From Apium graveolens (Eukaryota > Streptophyta > Magnoliopsida > Apiales > Apiaceae), in assembly GCF_009905375.1 (NCBI RefSeq), contig NC_133649.1:237178201-237242200 (forward strand): a DNA stretch of 64,000 bases. Reading direction: 5' to 3'. Positions within the stretch are counted from its first letter, which is position 1. Each line of letters starts with the position of its first letter. Of this stretch, positions 32,135-44,247 are shown one piece after another. The notes beneath the pieces are model-generated. The model saw only the letters and a program-made list of their open reading frames with translations. It was not told where the DNA came from and searched no databases. A program made the position numbers and the translations under genes.

Positions 32135-35100
32135 TGTAAAGCCCCCAAATCCGGGGTCAGGAATCTGGGTCATCACGCCATCCTTCACTCATGTGTAACC
32201 TATATTGATTTAATAATCCAACAGACCCCAATCTCAAGCACACACATATAACTTATAGCCTTAGAAATGATTTACAAAATGTAATCTTCTTTTATTACAC
32301 TCAAATGTACTTTACAGGATCTTAAACAATTATTGGTAACCTCTACATGAAGTTACAATAATTACTATTAACATCTTATACATATCTGGATACTCTGGTC
32401 CACCTGAGACAAAGCTGTAAGGGATTCTCCCCATAATTTCAAGTGACTAAGTCCCGCAGGCATACTAGTAATCTGCTGTGCTGTAACATTTAAAAGAAAG
32501 CAAGAGTGAGCAAGAATGCTCAGCCATAAAAATCAATAGTATGAAAAGACTGTTAAAGTAATTTATATTAATCCGTACAAGGATACGTATTTATTCAAAG
32601 TAGTTTTCTTGGTGATACACACCTCTTTTCAAAACAATTCTTTGATTGACTTATTAGTCTGCAAATACCTTAATGGTAAACCCAACAACTAGGCTTGGGT
32701 TACGGTATTGCATCTCAATTCTAATTGGAAGAATATAGGACATTCACAGGAGCCAGCGCATACGATGGTCAGTCATAATACGGAAAATAGTAACCTTTTC
32801 TACTAGTAGAAGGACGACACCTTCGTATCACGGTTATCACCCTTGCGCATTCGGGCTACGTGTCCCATTTTGGGTATACACATACTTCATAAGTTCCTGA
32901 GTACACAGAGTACCTTCGTCTGCGGTACCTTTGGTAGTCTCCCTAGTACACATAGTACTAGAGTCTACCCCTCCCTTGTCCTTTTAAGAAATCCTATCAT
33001 ATCTCAAGAACTCGAATCACATCGAAGTTCTCCAAGCGTTTTGCTTGGTGATAGGTACATCTCATCTCATATGTATATATATGTACTTCCGAGAATTTTC
33101 GGAGGAAGTACTAAGATAATGTGAGCTGAACGTTGTCAACAAATAGATAAATGAGGGGGAGTTTCTTTTGAAACTATATTCAAAATATTAAAAATACGTC
33201 GAGATAATATTCTTTGACGATCTGAAAATATTAATATGAATTTCTGAAACTCAGAAAATATTTTAAATTAGGTTTTATGATTTTTAAATGATATTAAATC
33301 ATTTAATAAATATTGAATAATTGAATAAAAATTATTAAAAAATTAAACATCGAATAGTTCTTCTTTAAAAGAATATTTGAAACAATATTCCTAAACTAAT
33401 TTAAGTTTAAGTAATTATATTAATCTTTAATATATAAAAAAATAATTGGTTTTAAAATAAAATAAATGTTGGAGAATACTTCTCCCTTTTTAAATGAATA
33501 CCTGAAATAATATTTATTGCTCGGGTAATTAAATAGAGTTGAGGAAAAATGATCTGTAGAAATTATTTTTAAATAAAATTCGAGGTACTTTAATATTTCG
33601 CAAGAGGACATTGAGTCCCTTGGAATAAAATAGCTACGAACTTTTAATTATCCCAAAATATCTCTGGGATAATTCCGGGGTTTATACTTTATAAAAACTG
33701 ACCGACTCTCGGTCTTACAATTTATATATCATGCTTTACTGTAGCATTAATATTCTTAAATAAAACACCTCCGGAACACTTCCCGGTTTTCATCAAATTA
33801 TACTGACCGATCATCGGTCTAAAATATACTTATCATATATACAACGCTACTCTCTAGCGTTATCAATTGAAATTCGGTAATATTCATATACCAAAATCAT
33901 TATCATATCGTATGATATTATATAACATAATTCGTAAAACATCATAAATATAGCATCATGTATATATCGACATTATTTGAAAACAAACACAACACAACAG
34001 TTTCAAAAAGGTAGGGTTTGAAAACTTGCCTGGAGTCCAAGATACGTTTTCCAACTTCCTCTCGTTCCGGGTTTTCTAATCAACAAATATCATAATCTTA
34101 ACCAGTATTCCTAATCCCATTACCGACTTATATTTCTAATAAGTACAATACTTCATAATTTTCAATATCCGACCGAATCGAAATAAGTATCAATCCTTGG
34201 CCGAAACGGACGGTCAAAGTAGTCTTCTAGAGTTGACTTTACCGAATGTTACTATTACGCGACTCGCATTCTATCATTTTTAATAAATCGTAAAATTAAT
34301 ATTTTCATACGAAACCACCTCGAGGAGCTTATTGAGTTCTTTTGATATTTATCATAAAAGTTTCATTTTGATAAAATGAATTTAATTAGGTGAAAAGCAT
34401 TTTAAAAGTTCGGTCAACTACGGAATTTTACTATTCAACCCGCTTTCACTAAAATGTTGATATCTCTCAAACCGTTAACTCAATTGATGCACCGTTTTCG
34501 CGTGCGTGATCTACACAAAATTTAGAACACAATACTTTAAAATGATTTTCTGGTAACAGGGATGAAAATCCCGAAGTGGCAGTTTCCTAACAGTGGGTTG
34601 CGTTGGGTGTTTTTACTCCCCGTGACCTCGACTCCGATATTTTTATAAAATTGACAAATCAATATTTTTACTTGAAATTTTTATCGAAGTTAATAAACTT
34701 TATTTCTTACTCTCTGTAACAATTTCTTGATTTTTAAATATTTTTAAGTCGATCATTTATATTTACAAAATTCGTAATTTGTAGCAGTTTTGTCAGGTAA
34801 ATACCTTTTACTAAAACGGTCATAACTTTTGATCCGTAAATCAAAATCAAGCGATTCAAGCGCCTAAACGATCCTTATAACATTTTCTATCATAATCAAG
34901 TGTTACATTTTAAGAAACTGTAGTTTATACCTTCGGGAACTTTTGCAGAAACTTAAGTTGAGTTTTGTTCGTTTTAACGAGGTTACGATTACGATTCGAG
35001 TTTCGTTTACGTCTTAAATCATTATACCACCATCAACAATCATAAAATCATCATATCAACACTAAATACTCTCAAGAATATAATATTATTGAGGCAAAAA

Positions 35101-36202
35101 TCATCAACCTTAAAACTAATTAACTAAACATCAAGATAATATCAAATCAATCATCAAAACCATACTTATATCCAAGATCCTTACTTTTCTTGAAACTTAA
35201 AATTTAAACAAAGTTTGGATGAATATTTATACCTTCCTTCAAACTTGTTAATACTTAATAAAGTCCTAAGATCCTTGATGAAACCTTGGTCTAGCTTTAG
35301 GAGCCTTAAACCTTCATGAAAAATCAAGAAAATAAGTTAGTTATTTTCGGAGTTACTATTCACCCTTCAAACATTTTTATAAGATTTAAAACTTCATGGA
35401 TGGGAATGAAATTGGGTGAGTGACGTACCCATGATATGAAATAGGTTTGGTAAAAATTTGGTGATTTTTTAATGAGTAGAAGATGAGATATGAATTTTTC
35501 TTTCCATGATGTTCTTGAAAATCAGCATTGAGTTTTTGGAGAGAGAGAGAGAGTTGCCTTGATTGCTTCTTGGAAATGTGGTGGAAATAGGCTTCTTGTG
35601 AATATAGAAATTGTTTAGGACAAGATGCATCCTATTTTCAAAGGCTAGGCTTAGCTAGGTGTCTCATTTGTCAAAACTTGCATGATAAGCTACTTGAATT
35701 AATGTTTATTGAAATTTGGTATTTATTTATTTTGTAACTAGCTTCCTAATTTATTACTTGTTAGATAAATTTATAAATACTTAATTTTCCTAGGTTATCA
35801 CTTCATCCTTTGTCATCCTACATTATCTCACATTCGTTCACGTACGTTTAAATCAATTCCCGTAAATGCTACGTCGAATAATTCCGATTATCGTAAATCA
35901 TTACCATTTCTAGTGCTCGTACTTGGTTATGATTTATGAAATTATAATTCTCAAGATTTTCTTGGTCGTAGTATAATTCTCTTATTCCTCGATGGCTCGT
36001 AAAATTATATTACTTGGACTATTGGTTTTCTTCGAAAACTCATGACTTTTGCATACACTCATTTAGTACGTATAACCACAATATGAACTCGGAATTTTAA
36101 ATTAAAAACTCGTATATAGTGTGGTCGTAAAAGTTTTTATAAAACCGCAAGGTTACTATTTATAAAGGTCTTTTACCGATGTCAAAATTTTGGGTTCTTA
36201 CA
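32135..36202 (-). repeat. gypsy-type 5' LTR (about 4068 bp)
   Basis: Forward it starts TGTAAAGCCCCCAAATCCGG and ends GGGTTCTTACA. The reversed PBS beside 32135 sets the - orientation and makes it a 5' LTR. It carries the CCCAAATCCGGGGTC terminal motif. The body is AT-rich and non-coding; the short frames at 32843-33124, 33420-33611 and similar show no domain. I see no other repeats or genes in it. Confidence 0.75.
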
Positions 36203-36327
36203 CATCGCAACTACTTCCCTGTGCACTATAAATTTTGACTAGCTTCTTCCTTAAGAAAACATTCCACATTTGTCTCAACTCGTCAACTAAGTCTTTACTC
36301 ATCCTTGTTTGTCAAGCTTCTTGTTTT
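36203..36327. other. flank of copia-2, unassigned
   Basis: About 125 bp between the gypsy LTR and copia-2, ending with the duplication GTTTT (36323-36327). I recognise nothing in it. Confidence 0.5.
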
Positions 36328-37897
36328 TGAAAGAGATATGTCCTAAGTCCAATCACGTATGAGGATTTAGGAATAACTTTTATGTAATCTGTTTTGATTT
36401 CATTGATATTAATAAAAGACTTGTTTTGTTTTTTATTACGGGCTCTATCTATTTAAGTGTTTAAATAAGATATACCATAGTTTAGAGTAAAGCTTTTTAT
36501 GGATTATGATGAGATCATAATAGTGAGACCTAAAAGATGATAACTCTAAACTTAAATAGTTCCTGGTCATAGGATTACTAACTGGTAATTAATAATCCGC
36601 AAAGATTGGTACATACTATGCTTGCTCCCTTCAGGAGGATGTCTGTTCTCATAGGCATTTGTGTGGTGACACTATAGCTAGTATGTAGGTGCTTATTATA
36701 GAATAAGTTCACTGAACATGACTCGCACAGCTGAACAACTGATGGAGTTCACTCACGTGTCAGCAGTTGTTCATATAGTGATAGTTGTACAAGTATCCTT
36801 AAACTTGAGGTCATCATAGTCATCTTGTGTACACTGAACTATGCTTTGGTTTAGTTCTTAGTCTCCAGGGACAATTATTAGGGCTCTACTGGGTATAGGA
36901 ATTTGTACACGAAGATAGTGTATGATCAATAAAGGATCTACCCCTTCCAGTGAAGGAAGAGAATGTTCAAAGTTGATCCACTTATGCTAGTTCAGGAATC
37001 TCTGGCCAGAGTGAAGGAAATTAGAAAGGAGTTTCTAATTTACATAGAACTGAGCATAGTGAATGGGAAAGCAAATGATTAAATTAGATAGGCTTGACAC
37101 AAGATCCATGTCTTGTATTTAATCAGGACATTGGAGGGTAGAAGGAGTTAATTGTACGGTAACTATTCACTGACAGGTTCTTGGTATTCTAAGCAGTGAA
37201 TTTATATTATCCGGATAGTCACGATATGTTGAGAAGCATCACTCACGATGTAGAATAAATATAATTAATCAGTTAATTATATTTAGTGAATTTTAATATT
37301 CATATAAATAATTAATAAAAAGTTTATTATTATTTATTTCTACTACCGGCATAATATTGAACCTATAGGGTCACACCATAAAAGAATATTTCCTTTGATG
37401 AATAATGAGAGAGAGAATTATTTTTCTAAATAGTTAAGAAAAATGAATAATGATTAAAATAGTTTTAATTATTATTAAAGTATTTTATGAAGATAAAATG
37501 TGGGGGTTAAAATATATAAAGATATATTATAAAACCCTAGGAGAGTCCTATAAATAGAATGAGATGGATGGCTCATTTGACAAGACACACAATTTTGGTT
37601 TTGTGAAAACCCTAGCCTCCATCTTCTTCTTCTCTCTCTCTCCCAAAACTCCATTTTTATAAAAGCTTAGTTTTATAAAAAGGTTCATCGAAGAGGATCG
37701 TTCTTGGTGGATACAGGTAGAGTGCTTCACACACTGAGGAGCAACTGCTAGCACTCCAATTTTATAAAGCTTCGATTCACGAGGTGTGGTTTCGATTCCT
37801 CAGTTTTTCCCTTTTATACATTTTTCTATATGTGCGGTATATAGTTTTTACGGAATAATTGTTATTTCACGCTTCCGCTCATCCGTAGATTCCTTCA
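36328..37897 (+). repeat. copia-2 5' LTR (1570 bp)
   Basis: TGAAAGAGATATG ... GATTCCTTCA. It contains CTATAAATAGAATGAG (about 37550), a likely TATA box, followed by a CT-rich run (37620-37650) typical of a leader start. The small - strand frame at 37548-37754 is a shadow present in both LTRs. Confidence 0.92.
37550..37557 (+). promoter_or_regulatory. candidate TATA box of the copia-2 LTR
   Basis: CTATAAATAG context, duplicated in the 3' LTR (about 43895). GAGAGTCC precedes and a CT-rich tract follows about 70 bp later, as in plant core promoters. Confidence 0.5.
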
Positions 37898-37898
37898 T

Positions 37899-37914
37899 TG
37901 GCATCAGAGCTAGG
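37899..37914 (+). other. primer-binding site of copia-2
   Basis: TGGCATCAGAGCTAGG, one base after the LTR end; tRNA-iMet complement with one change. Confidence 0.88.
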
Positions 37915-38519
37915 TTCTGCATATAGAGATTCATATAAAAACATTTCAGATATTTTAATGCATGTATGGATTTATTATGATTTTTGCAAGTTTATTTTGA
38001 TTTAATTATGAATTAATTCAAAATAATTTTTGCATGAGATTTTGACTACTGATCTGGGTTCTACAAGTGTTGTAGATCATCTAGATATTTTTTTCATAAT
38101 TTTGTGATGTGTAGATTATTTGTTATAAATTTTTTAAAAATTGTTTTAATTAAAATTCATAAAATAATTATACATGTGAATAATTATGATTAAAATTTGC
38201 ACAAGGACCCATGGCTGATTTGGTATTTTTCTGCTACTCCCTGATTTAAGAAATTATATTATTTTGATTTTATTAATTTATTAATTAACTGTTAATTAAT
38301 TTATTAATAATAAAATTAAAATAATAAAAAATATTAATAAGAGTTATTAATAAGGGATTAAAGGGAAAGGGGGGTTACATCTCCTAAATTGAAACAGCAA
38401 CAGAAAGGCAACAGGCGTTAGCAGGAAGAAGAAACAAAAAAAAACTGTTATCGGCTGCTGCAGGCGCGTGCAGCGCACGCGGGGCGGGGGGTGTGTTGCG
38501 CATTCCGTGAATGCGTTAC

Positions 38520-38598
38520 ACACTGTTGTGCATTTACGGAATGCGTTACATGCGTAAATGGCTCAACAGTGTTGTAACGCATTACGTACATGCGTTAC
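38520..38598 (+). other. two strong inverted repeats (hairpins) in the copia-2 leader
   Basis: Hairpin 1: 9-bp stem (38520-38528 with 38564-38572) plus 8-bp inner stem (38531-38538 with 38553-38560) and a 14-base loop. Hairpin 2: GTAACGCAT at 38574-38582 pairs with ATGCGTTAC at 38590-38598 around a 7-base loop. Both lie beside a GC-rich island (about 38450-38500). Confidence 0.7.
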
Positions 38599-39356
38599 AG
38601 CCCGTATGTCCATATTAAATTTGATTTTTTGGGAGTTTCGTAACTCCGTTTTGGGCGTGCAATATATCGTTGGATTCATTTTTCCGAGACGGATCTAATG
38701 GAGTGGTCAAATATTTTTTGTATAAAAGTTTTGAACTGTTTATATTCCCGAAAGTGTTTTAAATCATGTTTTAATTGTTTTAATTGCTTTTAAGTGCTAT
38801 AATAAATCCATACATCATTATATCAATGTGTGTCATGATATTACTTGCATGCTTACTTGTTTATTTATTTTTATATATGAGATATATGCTTGTGTTTACC
38901 ATGCGATGATAGATTTAGGTGAACTTAAATCAATATAAGGCGTGCTCTAGAAAATCTAGAATAGAAATCGTTTCTTGCCTTGACAATAATATTATGAGTA
39001 CAATCATGAGATTCTTGTGTTTATGAAACACGTAATTAAATATGAATTTTCAATTTTGAGAGAAAGGATGATTCTGTCAACAACAGATTTCTATCTGTAA
39101 GAAAGGGTTATTAAGTGACGCCTCTTGACAATGCTCCACCCGATCTGGGAATCATCTGATTATCGATTATTGATTTGAAATATTTAATTTAAAAGGAAGA
39201 ATCTCTTTATAATATGATTATGATTGTAACATAATATAATCCCTCTAAAATTAAATAATATCAAGTAGTAATTGGCCAATGACACAACGGGCTTGTGTCG
39301 GTCATAGCCTTCCCACATGATAGAAAGTGGTTCTTATATTTTAAATCATTGTCGTT

Positions 39357-39655
39357 TCGTGCTACAGCCGAGGGCTTTGATTTCGAAATAAGAAATACTT
39401 GTCTATTACATAGAGATGTGTACATTGAATTAGAATCTAAAGGTCGTTACGTGCCACAGCCGTGGGCCGTTGGAGACTGATTCAATTGTACGGAATGTTG
39501 GGTTAGACTTGACTTAGAATATTGAGTTTGTCGTGCCACAGCCGTGACTCAAGTATTCAAGAGGCTAAAGTTTGATTAGGGAATAACATAAGATGTAATT
39601 GACAAGAGTTGTCTGCCTATTGAACATTACATGGCGGTTCGTGCCACAGCCGAGG
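39357..39655 (+). repeat. four spaced copies of CGTGCCACAGCCG in the copia-2 leader
   Basis: Copies at about 39359 (CGTGCTACAGCCGAGG), 39450 (CGTGCCACAGCCGTGG), 39532 (CGTGCCACAGCCGTGA) and 39640 (CGTGCCACAGCCGAGG), spaced roughly 80-110 bp, just upstream of gag. The sequence between them is not repeated. Confidence 0.8.
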
Positions 39656-39855
39656 TTGTGTGATGGAATGTAGGATCCCTATTCCCACTAGCATTATAAA
39701 TGCTTAATTTTTCACGTAGGGGGTTGAATAAATTAGATAAACTAGTGGGAGCCACTTATGAATAAAGACCCGATTCATATAGTGTTTTGAAATAAAATTG
39801 AATATTTGCTAAGTGTTGTTATGTGTTTATCATTCACAGATTTACTATATTCGTT

Positions 39856-41127
39856 ATGTCTTCTGCACTATCACTCCGGAGTATACTAGATGCTCACAAG
39901 TTGACTGGTCCTAATTTTGCTGACTGGCTTCGAAACTTGAGAATTGTTCTCAGGGTGGAGAAGTTGGAATATGTGCTTGACTCACCTAAGCCTACTGAAC
40001 CTGCTAACGATGCACATAATGATGAACATGTTGTGTATCGTAAGTGGATAGATGATGCAAATGTTGCTCAATGCATCATGCTAGCTTCCATGAACATTGA
40101 GCTACAGAAGCAGCATGAGCATATGGATGCTCACACTATCCTTATGCATCTACAAGAGTTGTATGATGTGGCAGGGAGGACAGCTCGATATGAGATATCG
40201 AAGGAGCTGTTCGGTTGTAGGATGTCTGAGGGATCATCCGTGAATGACCATGGACTTAAGATGATCAATTTGATTGAACATCTTGGACAACTTTGTTTTG
40301 CCATGGATGGGGAGCTGAGCCAAGACTTGGTCTTGCAATCACTTCCGGGTTCATTTTCGCAGTTTGTTGTGAACTTTCACATGAATAAGCTGGATGTCAG
40401 CCTGGCTGAACTCCACAACATGTTGAAGACTGTGGAATCGAATTTCCCCCCTAAGAAGAGTTCTGTTCTTCTAATTGGTGAAGGTTCCAATCCTAAGATA
40501 AGGAAGAGGAACCCTTCCAAGAAGAAGAAAGTAGGTGAAGAAAAGCCGGGTCCACCAAAAGCTGAAGACCCCAAGAGCAAAGTTGTTTGCTTTCACTGTA
40601 ACAAGGTGGGGCACTGGAAGAGGAACTGCAAGGTTTACCTTGCAGAGTTGAAGAAGAAGAAGGGGAGTGAGACTACCGCTTCTGATTCAGGTATGTTCAT
40701 GATAGAAATAAATATGTCATTAAGTCAAATTTCTACTTGGGTATTAGATACCGCCTGTGGTTCTTACATCTGTAATTCATTGCAGGGACTAAGGAGAAGT
40801 AGGACTCTTGAGGAAGAGGAGGTGATTCTACTGATGGGAAATGGAGCAAGAGTTGCTGCTGAAGATGTAGGATCATTTCATTTACATATGCCTACGGGCA
40901 AGACCATTGTTTTAAATAATTGTTATTTTGTTCCTTCGATTGTGAGGAATATTATTTCTATTCCCATGTTAGACTTGGCTGGATTTTTATTTATTATTGA
41001 GAATAATGAATGTTCTATTCTTAGAGATAATATTCTTTATGGACGTGGTACTTTAAATAATGGTCTATATAAATGTGACATAATTTACTTCAGATTGAAC
41101 AAACTAATAAAAGAAAAGGGAGGATGA
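39856..41127 (+). CDS. copia-2 gag and protease
   Basis: The first ATG of the open frame is at 39856 (MSSALSLRS); the 11 codons before it have no ATG. It runs 423 codons to TGA 41125-41127. Residues about 15-220 are a UBN2-type gag core (LTGPNFADWLRNLRIVL; LQELYDVAGRTARYEI; ASMNIELQ). A Lys/Pro-rich linker follows, then one complete zinc knuckle CFHCNKVGHWKRNC near 250, then protease with VLDTACGSYICNS near 300. The normal active site is D-T/S-G, so Gly to Ala here probably kills protease. Gag itself looks intact and could still assemble particles in trans with a helper. Pol continues downstream but is broken. The exact copia lineage is not assigned. Confidence 0.85.
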   Translation: MSSALSLRSILDAHKLTGPNFADWLRNLRIVLRVEKLEYVLDSPKPTEPANDAHNDEHVVYRKWIDDANVAQCIMLASMNIELQKQHEHMDAHTILMHLQELYDVAGRTARYEISKELFGCRMSEGSSVNDHGLKMINLIEHLGQLCFAMDGELSQDLVLQSLPGSFSQFVVNFHMNKLDVSLAELHNMLKTVESNFPPKKSSVLLIGEGSNPKIRKRNPSKKKKVGEEKPGPPKAEDPKSKVVCFHCNKVGHWKRNCKVYLAELKKKKGSETTASDSGMFMIEINMSLSQISTWVLDTACGSYICNSLQGLRRSRTLEEEEVILLMGNGARVAAEDVGSFHLHMPTGKTIVLNNCYFVPSIVRNIISIPMLDLAGFLFIIENNECSILRDNILYGRGTLNNGLYKCDIIYFRLNKLIKEKGG

Positions 41128-42655
41128 AGATCTCACTTCATTGTGGCACTGCAGTCTCCATTTAGTGGACATGGAGAGAGGGCTGCAGATTTGCTAGGAT
41201 TGGTACACACAGATGTATGTGGACCAATGTCTACACAAGCCATGGGTGGATTTTCATACTTCATTACTTTCATAGATGATAGATCTAGATTCGGATATGT
41301 GTTTGATGAAACACAAGTCTGATGCCTTTGAAAAGTTCAAAGAGTATAAGTATGAAGTGGAGAAACAAACCAAAAATGGTATTATAACTCTTCGATCAGA
41401 TCGAGATGGTGAATACTTGAATGAAGAGTTTCTGGATTATCTCAAAGAAAAGGGTATAGTCTCCCAGTGGACTCCTCCAGATTGGTATCTGAAAGGAGAA
41501 ATCGAACTTTGTTAGACATGGTTCGGTCCATGATGAGCTATGCGAATCTTCCAGTATTCCTATGGGGTTATGCATTGGAAACCTCAGCATATTTACCGAA
41601 TAAGGTGCCTTCCAAATCTGTTCCTCAAACTCTATATGAGATATGGAAAGAAAGGAAACCGAGTCTTAAACACGTTAAGATTTGGGGATGTCCAGCTTAT
41701 GTCAAGAAGGTTGACCCAGATAAGCTGGAATCTCGATCCGTAAAATGTAGTTTTGTGGGATATCCTAAAGAGATTTTTGGGTATTACTTTTACACCGATC
41801 ATCGGGTGTTTGTCTTCAGACATGCTACCTTCTTGGAAAAGGAGTTTATCCTTGAAGGAAACAGTGGGAGCAAAATTGAACTTGATGAAGTTCAAGAAGC
41901 ACAAACTACTACGAATCAAGTGGAAACACCTGTTCAGACTGAACAACCTTCTGTGAAACAGCCCATTCGTAGGTCAGGGAGAGTGTCTTGCCAACCTGAG
42001 AGGTATTATGGCCTTGTCATTGAGAATGACAATGAGTTGTCAATCATTGATGATGACGACCCTATGACCTATAATGAGGCTATGAGTAGTGTTGACTCAG
42101 AGAAATGGCAAAGTGCCATGAAATCCGAAATGGAATCTATGTATACGGTATACAAAAGATAGATTAGAGCAGATGGCCAGGTGGAGACCTTTAAAGTTAG
42201 GCTTGTGGCAAAAAGGATTCAAACAAAGGGAATGGATTGACTTTGATGAAACCTTTTACCTGTAGCCCTGTTAAAATCAGTTCAGATTTTACTTACGATT
42301 GCTGCTTACTACGACTATGAGATCTGGCAGATTGCCATATGGTTTTCTTTTCAAGGGAAATGAAAACCTAGTGTGTGTAAGCTGCTGCGAACCATATGTG
42401 GTTTAAAGCAAGCTTCTCGTAGATGGAACATCCGTTTTGATGAGACAATCAAAGAGTTTGGTTCTATCAAAAACGTAGATGAACCATGTGTCTACAAAAT
42501 GGTTAGTGGGAGCGCGGTAACATTTCTTGTATTGTATTGAAAGAGAGTTGACACACATAACAACATAGCAGACCCACTCACAAAGCCACTTTCTGAAAGT
42601 CACTTTGATCGTCATAGAGACAAGATGGGTATTAGATACCAGAGTGATTGGCTTT
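41128..42655 (+). pseudogene. copia-2 integrase and RT/RNase H remnants
   Basis: Most of the pre-integrase zinc region is missing. Integrase resumes with ADLLGLVHTDVCGPMSTQAM (first Asp, about 41190-41245), changes frame near 41280 and 41490, has ITLRSDRDGEYL (second Asp) and SERRNRTLLDMVRSMM (catalytic Glu, about 41490-41535). The tail is open to 42162. RT begins (EKWQSAMKSEMESM ... AKRIQTKG) but is cut near 42330; a short later block (CGLKQASRRW, about 42400-42530) remains. The sequence then jumps to the RNase H end NIADPLTKPLSESHFDRH at about 42560. The YxDD motif and RNase H catalytic residues are absent. Confidence 0.85.
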
Positions 42656-42660
42656 AGTAC

Positions 42661-42671
42661 AAGTGGGAGAT
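42661..42671 (+). other. polypurine tract of copia-2
   Basis: AAGTGGGAGAT directly before the 3' LTR start TGAAAGAG. Confidence 0.8.
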
Positions 42672-44242
42672 TGAAAGAGATATGTCCTAAGTCCAATCAC
42701 ATATGAGGATTTAGGAATAACTTTTATATAATCTGTTTTGATTTCATTGATATTAATAAAAGACTTGTTTTGTTTTTTATTACGGGCTCTATCTATTTAA
42801 GTGTTTAAATAAGATATACCATAGTTTAGAGTAAAGCTTTTTATGGATTATGATGAGATCATAATAATGAGACCTAAAAGATGATAACTCTAAACTTAAA
42901 TAGTTCCTGGTCATAGGATTACTAACTGGTAATTAATAATCCGTAAAGATTGGTACATACTATGCTTGCTCCCTTCAGGAGGATATCTGTTCTCATAGGC
43001 ATTTGTGTGGTGACACTATAGCTAGTATGTAGGTGCTTATTATAGAATAAGTTCACTGAACATGACTCGCACAGCTGAACAACTGATGGAGTTCATTCAC
43101 GTGTCAGCAGTTGTTCATATAGTGATAGTTGTACAAGTATCCTTAGATTGAGGTCATCATAGTCATCTTGTGTACACTGAACTATGCTTTGGTTTAGTTC
43201 TTAGTCTCCAGGGACAATTATTAGGGCTCTACTGGGTATAGGAATTTGTACACGAAGATAGTGTATGATCAATAAAGGATCTACCCCTTCCAGTGAAGGA
43301 AGAGAATGTTCAAAGCTGATCCACTTATGCTAGTTCAGGAATCTCTGGCCAGAGTGAATGAAATTAGAAAGGAGTTTCTAATTTACATAGAACTGAGCAT
43401 AGTGAATGGGAAATCAAATGATTAAATTAGATAGGCTTGACACAAGATCCATGCCTTGTATTTAATCAGGACATTGAAGGGTAGAAGGAGTTAATTGTAC
43501 GGTAACTATTCACTGACAGGTTCTTGGTATTCTAAGCAGTGAATTCATATTATCCGGATAGTCGTGATATGTTGAGAAGCATCACTCACGATGTAGAATA
43601 AATATAATTAATCAGTTAATTATATTTAGTGAATTTTAATATTCATATAAATAATTAATAAAAATTTTATTATTATTTATTTCTACTACCGGCATAATAT
43701 TGAACCTACAGAGTCACACCATAAAAGAATATTTCCTTTGATGAATAATGAGAGAGAGAGAATTATTTTTCTAAATAGTTAAGAAAAAGGAATAATGATT
43801 AAAATAGTTTTAATTATTATTAAAGCATTTTATGAAGATAAAATGTGGGGGTTAAAATATATAAAGATATATTATAAAACCCTAGGAGAGTCCTATAAAT
43901 AGAATGAGATGGATGGCTCATTTGACAAGACACACAATTTTGGTTTTGTGAAAACCCTAGCCTCCATCTTCTTCTTCTCTCTCTCTCCCAAAACTCCATT
44001 TTTATAAAAGCTTAGTTTTATAAAAAGGTTCATCGAAGAGGATCGTTCTTGGTGGATACCGGTAGAGTGCTTCACACACTGAGGAGCAACTACTAGCACT
44101 CCAATTTTATAAAGCTTCGATTCACGAGGTATGGTTTCGATTCCTCAGTTTTTCCCTTTTATACGTTTTTCTATATGTGCGGTATATGGTTTTTACGGAA
44201 TAATTGTTAATTCACGCTTCCGCTCATCCGTAAATTCCTTCA
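42672..44242 (+). repeat. copia-2 3' LTR (1571 bp)
   Basis: Same ends and content as 36328-37897, about 2% different by eye, followed by the GTTTT duplication at 44243-44247. Confidence 0.92.
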
Positions 44243-44247
44243 GTTTT

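Larger units (their letters stand above)
37915..39855 (+). other. long untranslated leader of copia-2
   Basis: Nearly 2 kb between PBS and gag ATG with no convincing ORF. It contains a GC-rich island with two predicted hairpins (38520-38598) and four copies of a CGTGCCACAGCCG motif (39357-39655). Otherwise AT-rich. Confidence 0.75.
36328..44242 (+). mobile_element. copia-2: complete but defective Ty1/copia element (7.9 kb)
   Basis: Two near-identical LTRs (36328-37897 and 42672-44242), PBS, long leader, gag-protease ORF, broken integrase and a remnant of RT, then a polypurine tract. GTTTT flanks it on both sides (36323-36327 and 44243-44247). By eye the LTRs differ at about 30 of 1570 positions (about 2%), so it is fairly young. 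It lacks most of RT and RNase H and must be non-autonomous. Confidence 0.92.

Noticed and set aside
38450..38600. GC-rich island as a tRNA or structural RNA gene
   Set aside because: No tRNA-like arms or A/B boxes; the simple nested stems fit a leader hairpin in the retroelement.
39295..39480. 61-codon frame in the copia-2 leader
   Set aside because: It overlaps two of the CGTGCCACAGCCG motifs, has no ATG support near gag and no recognisable content.
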